NCBI GenBank assembly: GCA_035255045.1
Contig: DATFAA010000139.1
Location: forward strand, 71,241-135,240
Length of the DNA: 64,000 bases
From: JAGTRP01 sp035255045
GTDB lineage: Bacteria; Pseudomonadota; Gammaproteobacteria; Burkholderiales; Rhodocyclaceae
Reading direction: 5' to 3'
This document shows positions 8,626 through 17,958 of this stretch, piece by piece; the first letter of the stretch is position 1; every line of letters begins with the position of its first letter. Both the position numbers and the translations under genes were made by a program. Below the pieces are notes generated by a model that worked only from the letters and a program-made list of their open reading frames with translations, ran no database searches and was not told the origin of the DNA.

Positions 8626-9884
8626 GCCGGCAGCACCCGCTCGGCGGCGTAGATTTCCTCCACCGTCTCGCGGCGCCGGATGAGATGCACCGTCGCCCCA
8701 TCCACCATGACTTCGGCGGCCCGGGGCCGGGTGTTGTAATTGGAGCTCATGGCCATGCCGTAGGCGCCGGCGGACATGACCGCCAGCAGGTCGCCGGGCT
8801 CCAGGCTGAGGGAGCGCTCCTGGCCGAGGAAATCGCCGGATTCGCACACCGGGCCGACCACGTCGTAGGTGGCGGCCGGGCCCTGGCGCGGCGTCACCGG
8901 CAGGATGTCGTGCCAGGCCTCGTACAGGGCCGGACGCATGAGGTCGTTCATGGCGGCGTCGATGATGGCGAAATTCTTGCCCTCGCCCGTCTTCAGGTAT
9001 TCCACCCGGGTGAGCAGCAGCCCGGCATTGCCCACCAGGCGGCGGCCCGGTTCCAGCACCACCTTGAGGCTGCGGCCGGTCAGCTTGTCCAGCAGGGGGG
9101 TGAGGTAGGAGGCCACGGTCGGCTGCTCATCCCCTTCCCGGTAGCGGATGCCGAGGCCGCCGCCCAGGTCCAGGTGCTGGATGACGATGCCGTCGGCGGC
9201 CAGCTGGTCCACCAGGGCGAGGATACGGTCCAGGGCTTCGGTGAAGGGAGCCGGGTCGAGGAGCTGGGAGCCGATGTGGCAGTCGATGCCGGTCACCTCG
9301 ATGTTGGGCAGGCCGGCGGCGCGCTGGTAAAGGGCGCGGGCGTCCTCGTAGGCGACGCCGAACTTGGCCTCCTTGAGGCCGGTGGAAATATAGGGGTGGG
9401 TCTTGGGGTCGACGTTGGGATTGACCCGCAGGCTCACCGGGGCCTTCTTGCCCGCCTGGCCGGCCACTTCATTCAGGCGCTCCAGTTCGGGGGCGGATTC
9501 GATATTGAAGCAGTGGATGCCGGCGTCCAGGGCCTGCCGCATTTCCGCCGCCGTCTTGCCGACGCCGGAGAAGACGATCTTGCCGGGGTCGGCCCCGGCC
9601 GCCAGGGCGCGCTGCAATTCGCCGCCGGAGACGATGTCGAACCCGGCGCCTAGGCGGGCGAAGAGGTTGAGGATGGCGAGGCTGGAATTGGCCTTGACCG
9701 CGTAGCACACCAGGCCGCCCTGGCCGGCGGGGTGGCCGGCGAGGACCTGATGGAATTCCCTGAGGGCGCCTTCCAGGGCGGCCCGGGAGTAAACGTAGGT
9801 GGGGGTGCCGAATTGACGGGCGATGTCGGTCACGGGGACCGATTCGGCATGGAGAATGCCGCTTCTCAGTTCAAATGGGTTCAT
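8622..9884 (-). CDS. lysA: Diaminopimelate decarboxylase
   Basis: This PLP enzyme of fold type III performs the last step of lysine synthesis (meso-diaminopimelate to L-lysine plus CO2). The PLP lysine lies in VCYAVKANSSLAIL, the glycine-rich phosphate site in LDLGGGLGIRYREGDE, and the partner-subunit Cys in GPVCESGDFLG. The length of 420 residues is normal. The gene overlaps lptM by 4 bases upstream and the RND adaptor gene by 4 bases downstream. The lptM-lysA pair is common in betaproteobacteria. Direct translational coupling of lysA to an efflux pump is unusual. Confidence 0.97.
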   Translation of the reverse strand: MNPFELRSGILHAESVPVTDIARQFGTPTYVYSRAALEGALREFHQVLAGHPAGQGGLVCYAVKANSSLAILNLFARLGAGFDIVSGGELQRALAAGADPGKIVFSGVGKTAAEMRQALDAGIHCFNIESAPELERLNEVAGQAGKKAPVSLRVNPNVDPKTHPYISTGLKEAKFGVAYEDARALYQRAAGLPNIEVTGIDCHIGSQLLDPAPFTEALDRILALVDQLAADGIVIQHLDLGGGLGIRYREGDEQPTVASYLTPLLDKLTGRSLKVVLEPGRRLVGNAGLLLTRVEYLKTGEGKNFAIIDAAMNDLMRPALYEAWHDILPVTPRQGPAATYDVVGPVCESGDFLGQERSLSLEPGDLLAVMSAGAYGMAMSSNYNTRPRAAEVMVDGATVHLIRRRETVEEIYAAERVLPA

Positions 9885-10060
9885 TCGGAGCTTCGTTTCT
9901 GGTCCGTGCTAACATCCTTGGCGGCAGGAACGGCCGGCTTGGCCGGCTTGGGATTGCCGAGGAGTGGTTCCGGCGGTGGTCCGGGCGGCAGTTGCAGCGC
10001 GCCTTTCATGCCGCAAGCCGAGAGGCCGGCGACCAGCAGGACAGCTAGATACTTGGACAT
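9881..10060 (-). CDS. lptM: Small lipoprotein, LptM (YifL) type
   Basis: The 59-residue protein has a signal sequence and lipobox (MSKYLAVLLVAGLSACGMKG, Cys at LSAC), followed by a short Pro-rich tail. Family members, formerly YifL, are small outer-membrane lipoproteins; LptM helps the LPS translocon LptD mature. Gly-Met-Lys-Gly after the Cys and the position directly before lysA fit this family. The ATG at 10060 is preferred over an in-frame ATG at 10099, because it puts the signal sequence at the N-terminus. The gene end overlaps lysA by 4 bases. Confidence 0.82.
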   Translation of the reverse strand: MSKYLAVLLVAGLSACGMKGALQLPPGPPPEPLLGNPKPAKPAVPAAKDVSTDQKRSSE

Positions 10061-10102
10061 TAATGACGCACTAGTCAGTAAATTGCGGGATGGTAGCACA
10101 CC

Positions 10103-10420
10103 ATGGACGATAAGGAATTCAACGCTCTAGCGGATGCCGTGTTGGCCCGCATCGAGGCTGCCGTGGAGGCCAGCGGCGCCGACGTGGACTTCGAGCCCCA
10201 GCCGGGAGGCATCCTGGAAATCGAGTTCGCCGACGGCAGCAAGATCATCGTGAACCGCCACGGCGTGGCCAAGGAAATGTGGGTGGCCGCCCGGGCGGGC
10301 GGCTTCCATTTCCGCTGGGACGGCAGCGCCTGGCGGGACACCCGGGACAACGAGGAGCTGATGGCCAAGCTGTCCCGCCTCGCCAGCCAGCAGGCCGGCG
10401 AGACCATCGAACTCAAATAG
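10103..10420 (+). CDS. cyaY: Iron-sulfur cluster assembly protein CyaY (bacterial frataxin)
   Basis: The 105-residue protein has the frataxin fold signature: an N-terminal acidic helix (MDDKEFNALADAVLARIEAA), then strands GGILEIEFADGSKIIVNRH, AKEMWVAARAGGFHFRWDG and SAWRDTRDNEELMAKL. Frataxins bind iron through acidic residues and modulate the cysteine desulfurase in Fe-S assembly. It is divergent from lptM-lysA, with only 42 bases between the starts, and convergent with ponA. This is the standard betaproteobacterial neighbourhood. Confidence 0.96.
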   Translation: MDDKEFNALADAVLARIEAAVEASGADVDFEPQPGGILEIEFADGSKIIVNRHGVAKEMWVAARAGGFHFRWDGSAWRDTRDNEELMAKLSRLASQQAGETIELK

Positions 10421-10424
10421 GCGC

Positions 10425-12803
10425 TCAGTCGGAGGGCGGCTTGTCCAGCTCCGGCCGGGGCGGGGCGGTGTCCAGCAGTTGCTGGTCGGGGCTGGCCTCG
10501 GCAGCGGCGTTCTCGGCATAGACGTAGCCGCCGCCGGCGGCGGGCACCAAACCTTCGGGCGGCTCCGGCACGGTGGCCGGCACGTCCTTGAGGGCCCGGT
10601 TCATGTAGCCGATCCAGATGGGCAGGGCGGCGGCGCCGCCGGTTTCCCGGTCGCCAAGCTTCTTGGGCTGGTCGAAGCCGATCCAGGCGCAGCCGGTGAC
10701 GGTGGCCTGGTAGCCGCAGAACCACGCATCCACGTATTCGTTGGTGGTGCCGGTCTTGCCCGCCAGGTCGTGGCGCTTCAAGGCCACCGAGGCCTTGGCC
10801 GCGGTGCCGTAGATGGTGACGTCCCGGAGCATGGAATCCATCAGGAAGGCGTTGCGCGGGTCGATGGCCCGGATGGACTCGTCGCCGGCCTCGACCTGGG
10901 CGGACTGGGCGAGGACCTGCCCCTTCTCGTCGCGAATCTCCCGCACCACGTAGGGCTGGATGCGGTAGCCGCCGTTGGCGAAGACCGAATAGGCGGTCAC
11001 CATCTGCCACGGCGTCACCGACCCGGCGCCCAGCGCCATGGTCAGGTAGGGCGGGTGCTTGTCGGCATCGAAGCCGAAGCGGGCGGCGTAGTCCTGGGCA
11101 TAGTGGGTACCGATGGACTGAAGGATGCGGATCGACACCATGTTCTTCGACTTGGCCAGGGCGGTGCGCATCTTCATCGGCCCCTCGTACTTGCCGTCGT
11201 AGTTGTGCGGCTCCCAGGCCTGGCTGCCGGTCTGGCTGGCGGAGATGACGATGGGCTCGTCGGCGATGACGCTGCCCGGGCTGTAGCCCTTTTCCAGGGC
11301 GGCGGAATAGATGAAGGGCTTGAAGCTGGACCCCGGCTGCCGCCAGGCCTGGGTGGTGTGGTTGAACTTGTTGCGGTTGAAGTCGAAGCCGCCCACCAGG
11401 GCGCGGATGGCGCCGTCCTTGGGATCGACGGCGATGAAGGCGGATTCCACTTCCGGCAGCTGGGCGATCTGCCAGTTGCCCTTGTCGTCCTTGTGCACCC
11501 GGATGAGGGCGCCGCGCCGCAGACGCTTGTTGGGCGGCGCCTTGTCGTCCAGCATGCGGCTGGCGAACTTGATGGCATCCCCGGTCAGGTGGAGGACTTC
11601 GCCGCCCCGCTTGTAGACGCGGAGTTCCTTGGCGTCGGCGGCCAGCACCAGGGCCGGGACCAGGTCGCCGGCTTCGGGCATGTCCTGGAGGGCCTCGTCG
11701 ATGTTCTCGTCCTGGTCCGAGGTGATGTCCGTCATGTCGATGTAGGCTTCGGCGCCCCGGTAGCCGTGGCGCCGGTCGTAGTCCAGCACGCCCCGGCGCA
11801 GGCTGGTGTAGGCCGCCTCCTGCTCGTCCTTGCGGATGGTGGTGTAGACCTTGAGGCCCCGGGAGTACACGTCTTCCGGGAAGCGCTCGGCCGCCATCTG
11901 GCGGGCCATCTCGGCCACGTATTCGGCGTGGACCGGGTAATCCGACATTTCCCGCTTGACCACCAGGATTTCCTTATTGGCGGCCTCGAACTGCTGGTCG
12001 TCGATGAAGCCCAGTTCCCGCATCCGGCGCAGCACGTATTGTTGGCGGACTTTGGCGCGCTTAGGATTCACCACCGGGTTGTAGGCCGAGGGGGCCTTCG
12101 GCAGGCCGGCGAGCATGGCGGCCTCGGCGACGGAAATGTCCTTGAGGGGCTTGCCGAAATAGATATGGGAAGCGGCGGCGAAGCCATAGGCGCGCTGGCC
12201 GAGATAGATCTGGTTGATGTAGAGCTCGAGGATCTGGTCCTTGGTGAGGTTCTTCTCGATCTTGAAAGAGAGCAGCACCTCGTAGAGCTTGCGCGTATAG
12301 GTCTTTTCCCCGGACAGGAAGAAATTGCGGGCGACCTGCTGGGTGATGGTGGAGGCGCCCTGCTTCTTGCCGCCGCCGACGAAGTTGACCACGGCGGCCC
12401 GCAGGATGCCGAGGGTGTCCACTCCGCCGTGCTGGTAGAAGCGCTCGTCCTCGGCCGAGAGGATGGCGTGCTTCATGACCGCGGGCACGTCGTTGATGCC
12501 GACCACGGCGCGCCGCTCCTCTCCGAATTCGCCGATCAGGTAGCCGTCGGCGGAGTAGATCCGCAGGGGGATCTTGGGGCGATAGTCGGTCAGCGCCTCG
12601 AGGGAGGGCAGGTTGGGGTAAGTGAGCGCCAGGACGATCAGGGCCAGGGCGATGCCGATGGCGGCTAGACCGGCGATGACCAAAAAGGGATAGGCAATGA
12701 GGCGCAACGCCAGGCGGGAAGTAGACAAAACAGCAACAGCCAAAATGATGTTGCGGCGATTATACGCCCAAGGCTTTCCGGACTGAAAAATCGCTTTACA
12801 CAC
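10425..12803 (-). CDS. ponA: Penicillin-binding protein 1A (bifunctional peptidoglycan synthase)
   Basis: The 792-residue class A PBP has an N-terminal cytoplasmic piece and transmembrane helix (about 30-60). The glycosyltransferase domain (GT51) contains SAEDERFYQHGGVD and GASTITQQVARNFFLSGEKT. An inserted OB-like domain follows, then the transpeptidase with active-site motifs SSFK (GSSFKPFIYSA), SKN (ALAKSKNMVSIR) and KTG (AGKTGTTNEYVDAWF). It polymerises and cross-links murein. The only ATG near the start is at 12803; the first 20 or so residues look unlike the family, so a TTG start further in is possible. It is divergent from pilM, the classical arrangement. Confidence 0.95.
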   Translation of the reverse strand: MCKAIFQSGKPWAYNRRNIILAVAVLSTSRLALRLIAYPFLVIAGLAAIGIALALIVLALTYPNLPSLEALTDYRPKIPLRIYSADGYLIGEFGEERRAVVGINDVPAVMKHAILSAEDERFYQHGGVDTLGILRAAVVNFVGGGKKQGASTITQQVARNFFLSGEKTYTRKLYEVLLSFKIEKNLTKDQILELYINQIYLGQRAYGFAAASHIYFGKPLKDISVAEAAMLAGLPKAPSAYNPVVNPKRAKVRQQYVLRRMRELGFIDDQQFEAANKEILVVKREMSDYPVHAEYVAEMARQMAAERFPEDVYSRGLKVYTTIRKDEQEAAYTSLRRGVLDYDRRHGYRGAEAYIDMTDITSDQDENIDEALQDMPEAGDLVPALVLAADAKELRVYKRGGEVLHLTGDAIKFASRMLDDKAPPNKRLRRGALIRVHKDDKGNWQIAQLPEVESAFIAVDPKDGAIRALVGGFDFNRNKFNHTTQAWRQPGSSFKPFIYSAALEKGYSPGSVIADEPIVISASQTGSQAWEPHNYDGKYEGPMKMRTALAKSKNMVSIRILQSIGTHYAQDYAARFGFDADKHPPYLTMALGAGSVTPWQMVTAYSVFANGGYRIQPYVVREIRDEKGQVLAQSAQVEAGDESIRAIDPRNAFLMDSMLRDVTIYGTAAKASVALKRHDLAGKTGTTNEYVDAWFCGYQATVTGCAWIGFDQPKKLGDRETGGAAALPIWIGYMNRALKDVPATVPEPPEGLVPAAGGGYVYAENAAAEASPDQQLLDTAPPRPELDKPPSD

Positions 12804-12886
12804 CCGTGGCTTGTTGCTAGCATCTGAAGCGATTTATTGGGTTTTTTGCCTAAGTTCGTATTCTAAAAGGGTTTTTCGGGGGTCTG

Positions 12887-13969
12887 GTGCGTCTCGATCT
12901 GTCGATATTCAATCCCAAGGCGCGCCCGCTGATCGGGCTCGACATCAGTTCCTCGGCGGTCAAGATGGTGGAACTGGTGGCCAATGGGAAGGATGGCTAC
13001 CGCGTCGAGCGCTATACCATCGAAGTCTTGCCCAAGGATGCGGTGTCCGACGGCAACATCACCACCCTGGACCCGGTCGTCGATTGCGTCCGCCGGGCCT
13101 GGAAAAGAATGGCGACCTCGACCCGCAACGTCGCCATGGCCCTGCCGGCTTCCGCCGTCATCACCAAGAAGGTGATCATGCCCACCGGGCTGCGGGAGGA
13201 CGAGTTGGAAGTCCAGGTCGAATCCGAAGCCAACCAGTACATCCCTTTTTCCATCGACGAGGTCAACCTGGATTACCAGGTACTCGGGCCGGCCCCTTCC
13301 TCCCCCGACGAGCTGGAAGTGCTGATCGCCGCCTCCAAAAAGGAGCGGGTCGAGGACCGCGTCGCCGTGGCCGAGGCCGCCGGCCTCAATGCGGTGGTGA
13401 TGGACGTGGAATCCTTCGCCGCCCTGTCGGCCTTCGAGCTCATCGAACGGCAGTTCCCGGACGGCGGCAAGAACCAGGTCGTGGCCCTGGTGGATGCCGG
13501 CTCCAATGTCATGAATCTCACCGTGCTCCGCAACGGTCAGCAGGTCTATGCCCGGGAGCAGGCTTTCGGCGGCGGCCAGCTGACCCAGGACATCGCCCGC
13601 CATTACGGCATGAGCTACGAGGAAGCCGAGGCCGCCAAGCGGGCCGGCAACCTGCCGGAAGGGTACGAGGCCGAGCTGCTCCATCCTTTCATGGAAAACC
13701 TGGCCCTGGAGATTTCACGGGCCCTGCAGTTCTTCTTCACCTCCACCCAGTACAACCAGGTTGACCACCTGGTCCTGGCCGGGGGCTGCGCCGTCATCCC
13801 GGGCATCGACGAGGTGGTGGCGACCCGGACCCAGGTGAACACCATCGTCGCCAATCCCTTCGCCAACATGGTGCTGTCGGACCGGGTGCGGGCCAAGAGC
13901 CTGCTGGCTGACTCCTCATCCCTGATGGTGGCCTGCGGCCTGGCCCTGCGGAGGTTCGACCCGTCATGA
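12887..13969 (+). CDS. pilM: Type IV pilus assembly protein PilM
   Basis: This actin-like cytoplasmic ATPase-fold protein of the pilus alignment complex begins, from a GTG at 12887, with LDLSIFNPKARPLIGLDISS. The latter part is the first phosphate-binding loop of the ASKHA fold. LVDAGSNVMNLTVLRNGQQ and LVLAGGCAVIPGIDEVV are the second phosphate and adenosine loops. It recruits the cytoplasmic tail of PilN. It overlaps pilN by 4 bases and starts the pilMNOPQ operon. The GTG start follows a G-rich weak ribosome-binding site. Confidence 0.96.
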   Translation: MRLDLSIFNPKARPLIGLDISSSAVKMVELVANGKDGYRVERYTIEVLPKDAVSDGNITTLDPVVDCVRRAWKRMATSTRNVAMALPASAVITKKVIMPTGLREDELEVQVESEANQYIPFSIDEVNLDYQVLGPAPSSPDELEVLIAASKKERVEDRVAVAEAAGLNAVVMDVESFAALSAFELIERQFPDGGKNQVVALVDAGSNVMNLTVLRNGQQVYAREQAFGGGQLTQDIARHYGMSYEEAEAAKRAGNLPEGYEAELLHPFMENLALEISRALQFFFTSTQYNQVDHLVLAGGCAVIPGIDEVVATRTQVNTIVANPFANMVLSDRVRAKSLLADSSSLMVACGLALRRFDPS

Positions 13970-14538
13970 TCCGCATCAACCTCCTGCCCCATCGGGAAGA
14001 GGCCCGCAAGGCGAGACGGCAGCAGTTCTATGCCATGACCGGCATGGTGGCGGTGCTGGGGGCGCTGATCGTCTTCTTCGTTTACACCGTCATCGGCGGC
14101 TACATCGGCAACCAGGAAGAGAAGAACAATTTCCTCAAGGGCGAAATCGCCGTCCTCGACAAGCAGATCGCCGAGATCAAGCGCCTCAAGGAACAGACCC
14201 AGGCCCTGCTGGCCCGCAAGCAGGTCATCGAGTCCCTGCAGCGGGACCGGGGCGAAACCGTCATGCTGCTGAGCGAGCTGGTGAAGCAGGTCCCGGCCGG
14301 CATCTACTTCAAGTCCATCAAGCAGGACGGGCTGCGCATCCAGATCAACGGCTATGCCCAGTCCAGCGCCCGGGTGTCGACCCTGATGCGCAACCTGGAA
14401 GCGTCGCCCGCCATGGAGCGGCCGGAATTGCAGGAGATCAAGGCGGTCACCGTCGACAAGCAGCGGCTGAACGAATTCATCCTCTACATCAACCTGACCC
14501 GGGCCAAACCTGAAGAGGAGGCGAAGGGGAAGAAATGA
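13966..14538 (+). CDS. pilN: Type IV pilus assembly protein PilN
   Basis: The 190-residue inner-membrane protein starts with MIRINLLPHREEARKARRQQ, the conserved INLLP motif that binds the PilM groove. One membrane helix follows (about 25-45), then a periplasmic coiled coil (about 48-90) and a ferredoxin-like domain. It pairs with PilO to form the platform linking the inner-membrane motor to PilP and PilQ. ATGA overlaps join it to pilM before it and pilO after it, so translation is coupled. Confidence 0.96.
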   Translation: MIRINLLPHREEARKARRQQFYAMTGMVAVLGALIVFFVYTVIGGYIGNQEEKNNFLKGEIAVLDKQIAEIKRLKEQTQALLARKQVIESLQRDRGETVMLLSELVKQVPAGIYFKSIKQDGLRIQINGYAQSSARVSTLMRNLEASPAMERPELQEIKAVTVDKQRLNEFILYINLTRAKPEEEAKGKK

Positions 14539-15227
14539 AATCCCGATCCCTTTCACTGCCCAAGGGGCCGGCGCTGCCCAAGGTCGATCTGAAGAAGATC
14601 GCCGACGATTTCAAGCACCTGAATCCCAACGACCCGGGGACCTGGCCGATGGCCCCGAAGGTCGCCGTCCTGTTCGCCCTGTTCCTGGTCCTGCTGGTCG
14701 CCGGCTGGTGGTTCCTGTGGAGCGACCAGCTGACCCAGCTGGAGACGGCCCATCAGGAAGAGGAGAGGCTCAAGCAGGAGTACCTGGACAAGAAGAAGCA
14801 GGCCGTCAACCTGGATCTCTATACCCAGCAGCTGGCCGAAATCGACCGTTCCTTCGGCGCCCTCCTGAAGCAGTTGCCCAACAAGTCGGAAATCGAATCC
14901 CTGCTGGTGGAGATCAACCAGGCGGGCCTCGGGCGCGGCCTCCAGTTCGACCTGTTCAAGCCGGGCCAGGAGCAGATGAAGGATTTCTACGCCGAGCTTC
15001 CCATCACGGTGAAGATCAACGGCAGCTACCACGACTTCGGCGCCTTCGCCGCCGACATCGCCAAGCTGCCCCGGATCGTCACCCTGAACAACATCGCCAT
15101 CTCCTCGGCCCCCAGCGGCCAGCTCACCCTGGATGCGACCACCAAGACCTTCCGCTATCTGGACGAGGAAGAGGTGGCCCGGCAGAAGAAGGCCGCCCAG
15201 GCAGCCAAGCAAGGAGCCAAGAAGTGA
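14535..15227 (+). CDS. pilO: Type IV pilus assembly protein PilO
   Basis: The 230-residue protein has a cytoplasmic N-terminus with a KIADDFKHLNPNDPGTWP segment, a membrane helix (about 44-64), a coiled coil (about 70-110) and a C-terminal domain with YAELPITVKINGSYHDFGAF typical of PilO. It heterodimerises with PilN in the periplasm. It overlaps pilN by 4 bases and pilP by 4 bases. Confidence 0.95.
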   Translation: MKSRSLSLPKGPALPKVDLKKIADDFKHLNPNDPGTWPMAPKVAVLFALFLVLLVAGWWFLWSDQLTQLETAHQEEERLKQEYLDKKKQAVNLDLYTQQLAEIDRSFGALLKQLPNKSEIESLLVEINQAGLGRGLQFDLFKPGQEQMKDFYAELPITVKINGSYHDFGAFAADIAKLPRIVTLNNIAISSAPSGQLTLDATTKTFRYLDEEEVARQKKAAQAAKQGAKK

Positions 15228-15769
15228 AGCTACGGCTGACCGTCATCGTCCTCTGCGGCATGCTGGGCGCCTGCTCGGGCGGGGACCATGAAGACCTGAA
15301 GCAATGGATGAACGAAAACACCAAGGACCTGCGGGGCAGCATCCCGAGGCTTCCGGAGGTGAAGCCCTACGAGCCTGTTCCCTATGACGTGGACGGCATG
15401 CTCGACCCCTTCAAGGCGGCCAAGATCGAGCCGGACGCGAAGAGACGGGGGCCCGGCAAGGGCAGCGGCCTGCAGCCGGATTTCGAGGCGCGGGAAATCC
15501 GCAACAGTCCCCTCGAGAAGTACTCCCTTGAATCCCTCAAGATGATCGGCTACCTGAATCTCAACGGCAAACCCATCGCCGTCATTCAGGCCGACCAGAA
15601 TGTCAGGCAGGTCAAGGTGGGCGAATACATGGGTTTGGATTTCGGCATGGTGACGCAGATTACCGACAGGGAAGTCACCGTCCGCGAAATGATTCAGGAC
15701 TCGGCGGGAGACTGGGCGGAACGTTCCAGCTCGCTGTTCCTGCAGGGCAAAGACGGGGGCAAGAAATGA
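15224..15769 (+). CDS. pilP: Type IV pilus assembly lipoprotein PilP
   Basis: The start is the GTG at 15224, which overlaps the pilO stop (GTGA). It gives 181 residues with a lipoprotein signal (KLRLTVIVLCGMLGACSGGD, Cys at LGAC). The C-terminal beta-sandwich contains LEKYSLESLKMIGYLNLNGK and VKVGEYMGLDFGMVTQI, as in the PilP HR domain that docks to the secretin PilQ. An earlier in-frame extension inside pilO is rejected because it lacks a signal peptide. It overlaps pilQ by 4 bases. Confidence 0.95.
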   Translation: MKLRLTVIVLCGMLGACSGGDHEDLKQWMNENTKDLRGSIPRLPEVKPYEPVPYDVDGMLDPFKAAKIEPDAKRRGPGKGSGLQPDFEAREIRNSPLEKYSLESLKMIGYLNLNGKPIAVIQADQNVRQVKVGEYMGLDFGMVTQITDREVTVREMIQDSAGDWAERSSSLFLQGKDGGKK

Positions 15770-17877
15770 AATTATATAAACGGTTCTTGGTTGCTCTGGC
15801 TGCCTCGTGCTTTGTCCTGGCTGGATCGGTTTGGGCGCAGGAAAGGACAGGGTCCAACAGCATAGAGAAGCTGAATGTCGCCCAGCAGGGCACGGACATC
15901 CTGGTCAAGATCGACTTGAAGGAAGGGCTGACCGCGCCGCCCGCGGGCTTCAGCGTGGCGAATCCGGCCCGCATAGCCTTCGATTTTCCCGATACCGCCA
16001 ATGGCCTGGGCCGCGGCAGCCAGACGGTCAACGAGGGTGACCTGAAGAGCGTCAACATCGTCCAGGTCGGCGAGCGGACACGGCTGGTCCTCAATCTGGC
16101 GCGCAATACCAATTACACGACTCGCATCGAGGGCAAGTCCCTTTACGTGACCCTGTCGCCGGTCGGCCAGGCAGCCGCCCCCAGCGCCCGGACGCCGGCC
16201 CGTTTTGCCGAGGAGAGCGCCATCGGCAGCAGGCACGCCATCCGCGACATCTCCTTCCGGCGCGGCAAGGACGGCGAGGGGCGGATCATCGTCGACCTGA
16301 GCGACAGCGGCACCGGCATCGACATCCGCCAGCAGGGATCGACCCTGGTGGTGGACTTCCTCAAGACCAACGTGCCGGAGAGCCTGCGTCGCAAGCTCGA
16401 CGTGACCGACTTCGCCACGCCGGTGACCAGTGTCACCACGGTCCCCCAGGGCGACAACGTGCGCATGACCATTTCCCCCAAGGGACTGTGGGAGCACAAC
16501 GCCTACCAGACCGACAACCAGTTCATCGTCGAGGTCAAGAAGATCGTCGAAGACCCCAACAAGCTGGTGCAGGGCTCCAAGCTCGGCTTCCAGGGACCGC
16601 GGGTCAGCATCAATTACCAGAACGGCGATGTCCGCGCCCTGTTGCGCCTGATGGCCGAGGAACTGGGCCTCAACGCCGTCATCAGCGAGACCGTCACCGG
16701 CACCACGACCCTGGTGCTGAAGGATGTTCCGGCCGATCAGGTGATCGACATCATCTTCCAGCAGAAGGGGCTCGACATGCGCAAGAACGGCAATGTCATG
16801 ATCATCGCCCCCCGCGACGAGATCGCCACCCGGGAGAAGCTCGAATTCGAGTCCCGGCAGCAGATCAGCGAGCTGGAGCCGATGCGGACCGAGAGCATTC
16901 CGCTCAATTACCAGAAGGCCGTCGACGTTGCCCGCCTGCTCTCGGCGACCGGCCAGGCCGGCGCCGCCGCCCAGAGGATTCTCAGCAAGCGGGGCAGCGT
17001 GGTGGCGGATCCCCAGTCCAACATCATCTTCGTCAATGACATCGCGTCCAAGCTCGAGGAAGTGCGCACCTTCATCAAGACCATCGACGTCGGCTCCCGC
17101 CAGGTGCTGATCGAGGCGCGGGTGGTGGAGGCCAACGACAGCTTCAACAAGAACCTGGGGGTTCGCCTCAATTTCAGCAACAGCAGCCCGGTGTCGGTGG
17201 GTAACTTCCCGGGGGGCAACAAGTCCGTGCTGCTGGGCGGCGGCAGCTATTCCTCCACCGGCCAGGGTTCTTCCAACATGGTCGGGGTCAATCTGCCTTC
17301 CTTCAGTAATGCCGGGGGCAACCTGACCTTCTCCCTGTTCAACAAGTCCCTCACCCGGATCCTGAACGTCGAGCTGGCGGCCCTGGAGGCCGACGGCGGC
17401 GGCAAGATCATCTCCAGCCCGCGGGTCATCACGGCCAACAACGTCAAGGCCAAGATCGAGGACGGTACGGAGGTCCCCATCGTCACCCCGGGGACCATCA
17501 GCAGCCCGCCCACCGTGTCCTTCAAGCCGGCCAAGCTCTCCCTCGAGACCACTCCCCAGATCACCCCCGAGGGCACGGTCCGGATGAAGCTGGTGGTCAA
17601 GAAGGAGGAACCGGACTGGACCCGGGCCGTGCAGGGCAACCCCCCGATCAAGAGCTCGACGGTGGAGACCGACGTGGTGGTGGAAAACGGCGGCACCCTG
17701 GTCATCGGCGGGGTCTTCCGCACCGACAATTCCCAGTCCACGGAGCGGGTGCCCTTCTTCGGCGACCTGCCCTACGTCGGCTTCCTCTTCAAGTATCAGC
17801 AAAACACCGGCAGCCGCCGGGAATTGCTGGTCTTCATCACGCCCCGCGTCATCGACGAGCAGATGAATATCCGCTGA
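15766..17877 (+). CDS. pilQ: Type IV pilus secretin PilQ
   Basis: The 703-residue outer-membrane secretin forms the channel for the pilus fibre. It has a signal peptide (cut after SVWA), two AMIN domains (about 30-270) that bind peptidoglycan, a secretin/TonB short N-terminal domain (about 290-350; YQNGDVRALLRLMAEELGLN) and an N1 domain. The C-terminal secretin core carries VLIEARVVEANDSF and VPFFGDLPYVGFLFKY. It closes the coupled pilMNOPQ operon and is followed by a strong terminator hairpin at 17901-17928. Confidence 0.97.
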   Translation: MKLYKRFLVALAASCFVLAGSVWAQERTGSNSIEKLNVAQQGTDILVKIDLKEGLTAPPAGFSVANPARIAFDFPDTANGLGRGSQTVNEGDLKSVNIVQVGERTRLVLNLARNTNYTTRIEGKSLYVTLSPVGQAAAPSARTPARFAEESAIGSRHAIRDISFRRGKDGEGRIIVDLSDSGTGIDIRQQGSTLVVDFLKTNVPESLRRKLDVTDFATPVTSVTTVPQGDNVRMTISPKGLWEHNAYQTDNQFIVEVKKIVEDPNKLVQGSKLGFQGPRVSINYQNGDVRALLRLMAEELGLNAVISETVTGTTTLVLKDVPADQVIDIIFQQKGLDMRKNGNVMIIAPRDEIATREKLEFESRQQISELEPMRTESIPLNYQKAVDVARLLSATGQAGAAAQRILSKRGSVVADPQSNIIFVNDIASKLEEVRTFIKTIDVGSRQVLIEARVVEANDSFNKNLGVRLNFSNSSPVSVGNFPGGNKSVLLGGGSYSSTGQGSSNMVGVNLPSFSNAGGNLTFSLFNKSLTRILNVELAALEADGGGKIISSPRVITANNVKAKIEDGTEVPIVTPGTISSPPTVSFKPAKLSLETTPQITPEGTVRMKLVVKKEEPDWTRAVQGNPPIKSSTVETDVVVENGGTLVIGGVFRTDNSQSTERVPFFGDLPYVGFLFKYQQNTGSRRELLVFITPRVIDEQMNIR

Positions 17878-17900
17878 GCGCACCGCGCCACGGGACGCAA

Positions 17901-17928
17901 GGGCCGGCCATGCCGGCCCTTCGCTTTT
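17901..17928 (+). terminator. Intrinsic terminator after pilQ
   Basis: A perfect 8-bp stem GGGCCGGC/GCCGGCCC (17901-17908 and 17912-17919) with a 3-nt loop is followed by TTCGCTTTT. It lies 23 bases after the pilQ stop and 30 bases before aroK. It probably ends the pil transcript, or limits read-through into aroKB. Confidence 0.75.
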
Positions 17929-17958
17929 GGGGCGGGTGAATCGGGTAGAATCGCCCTC

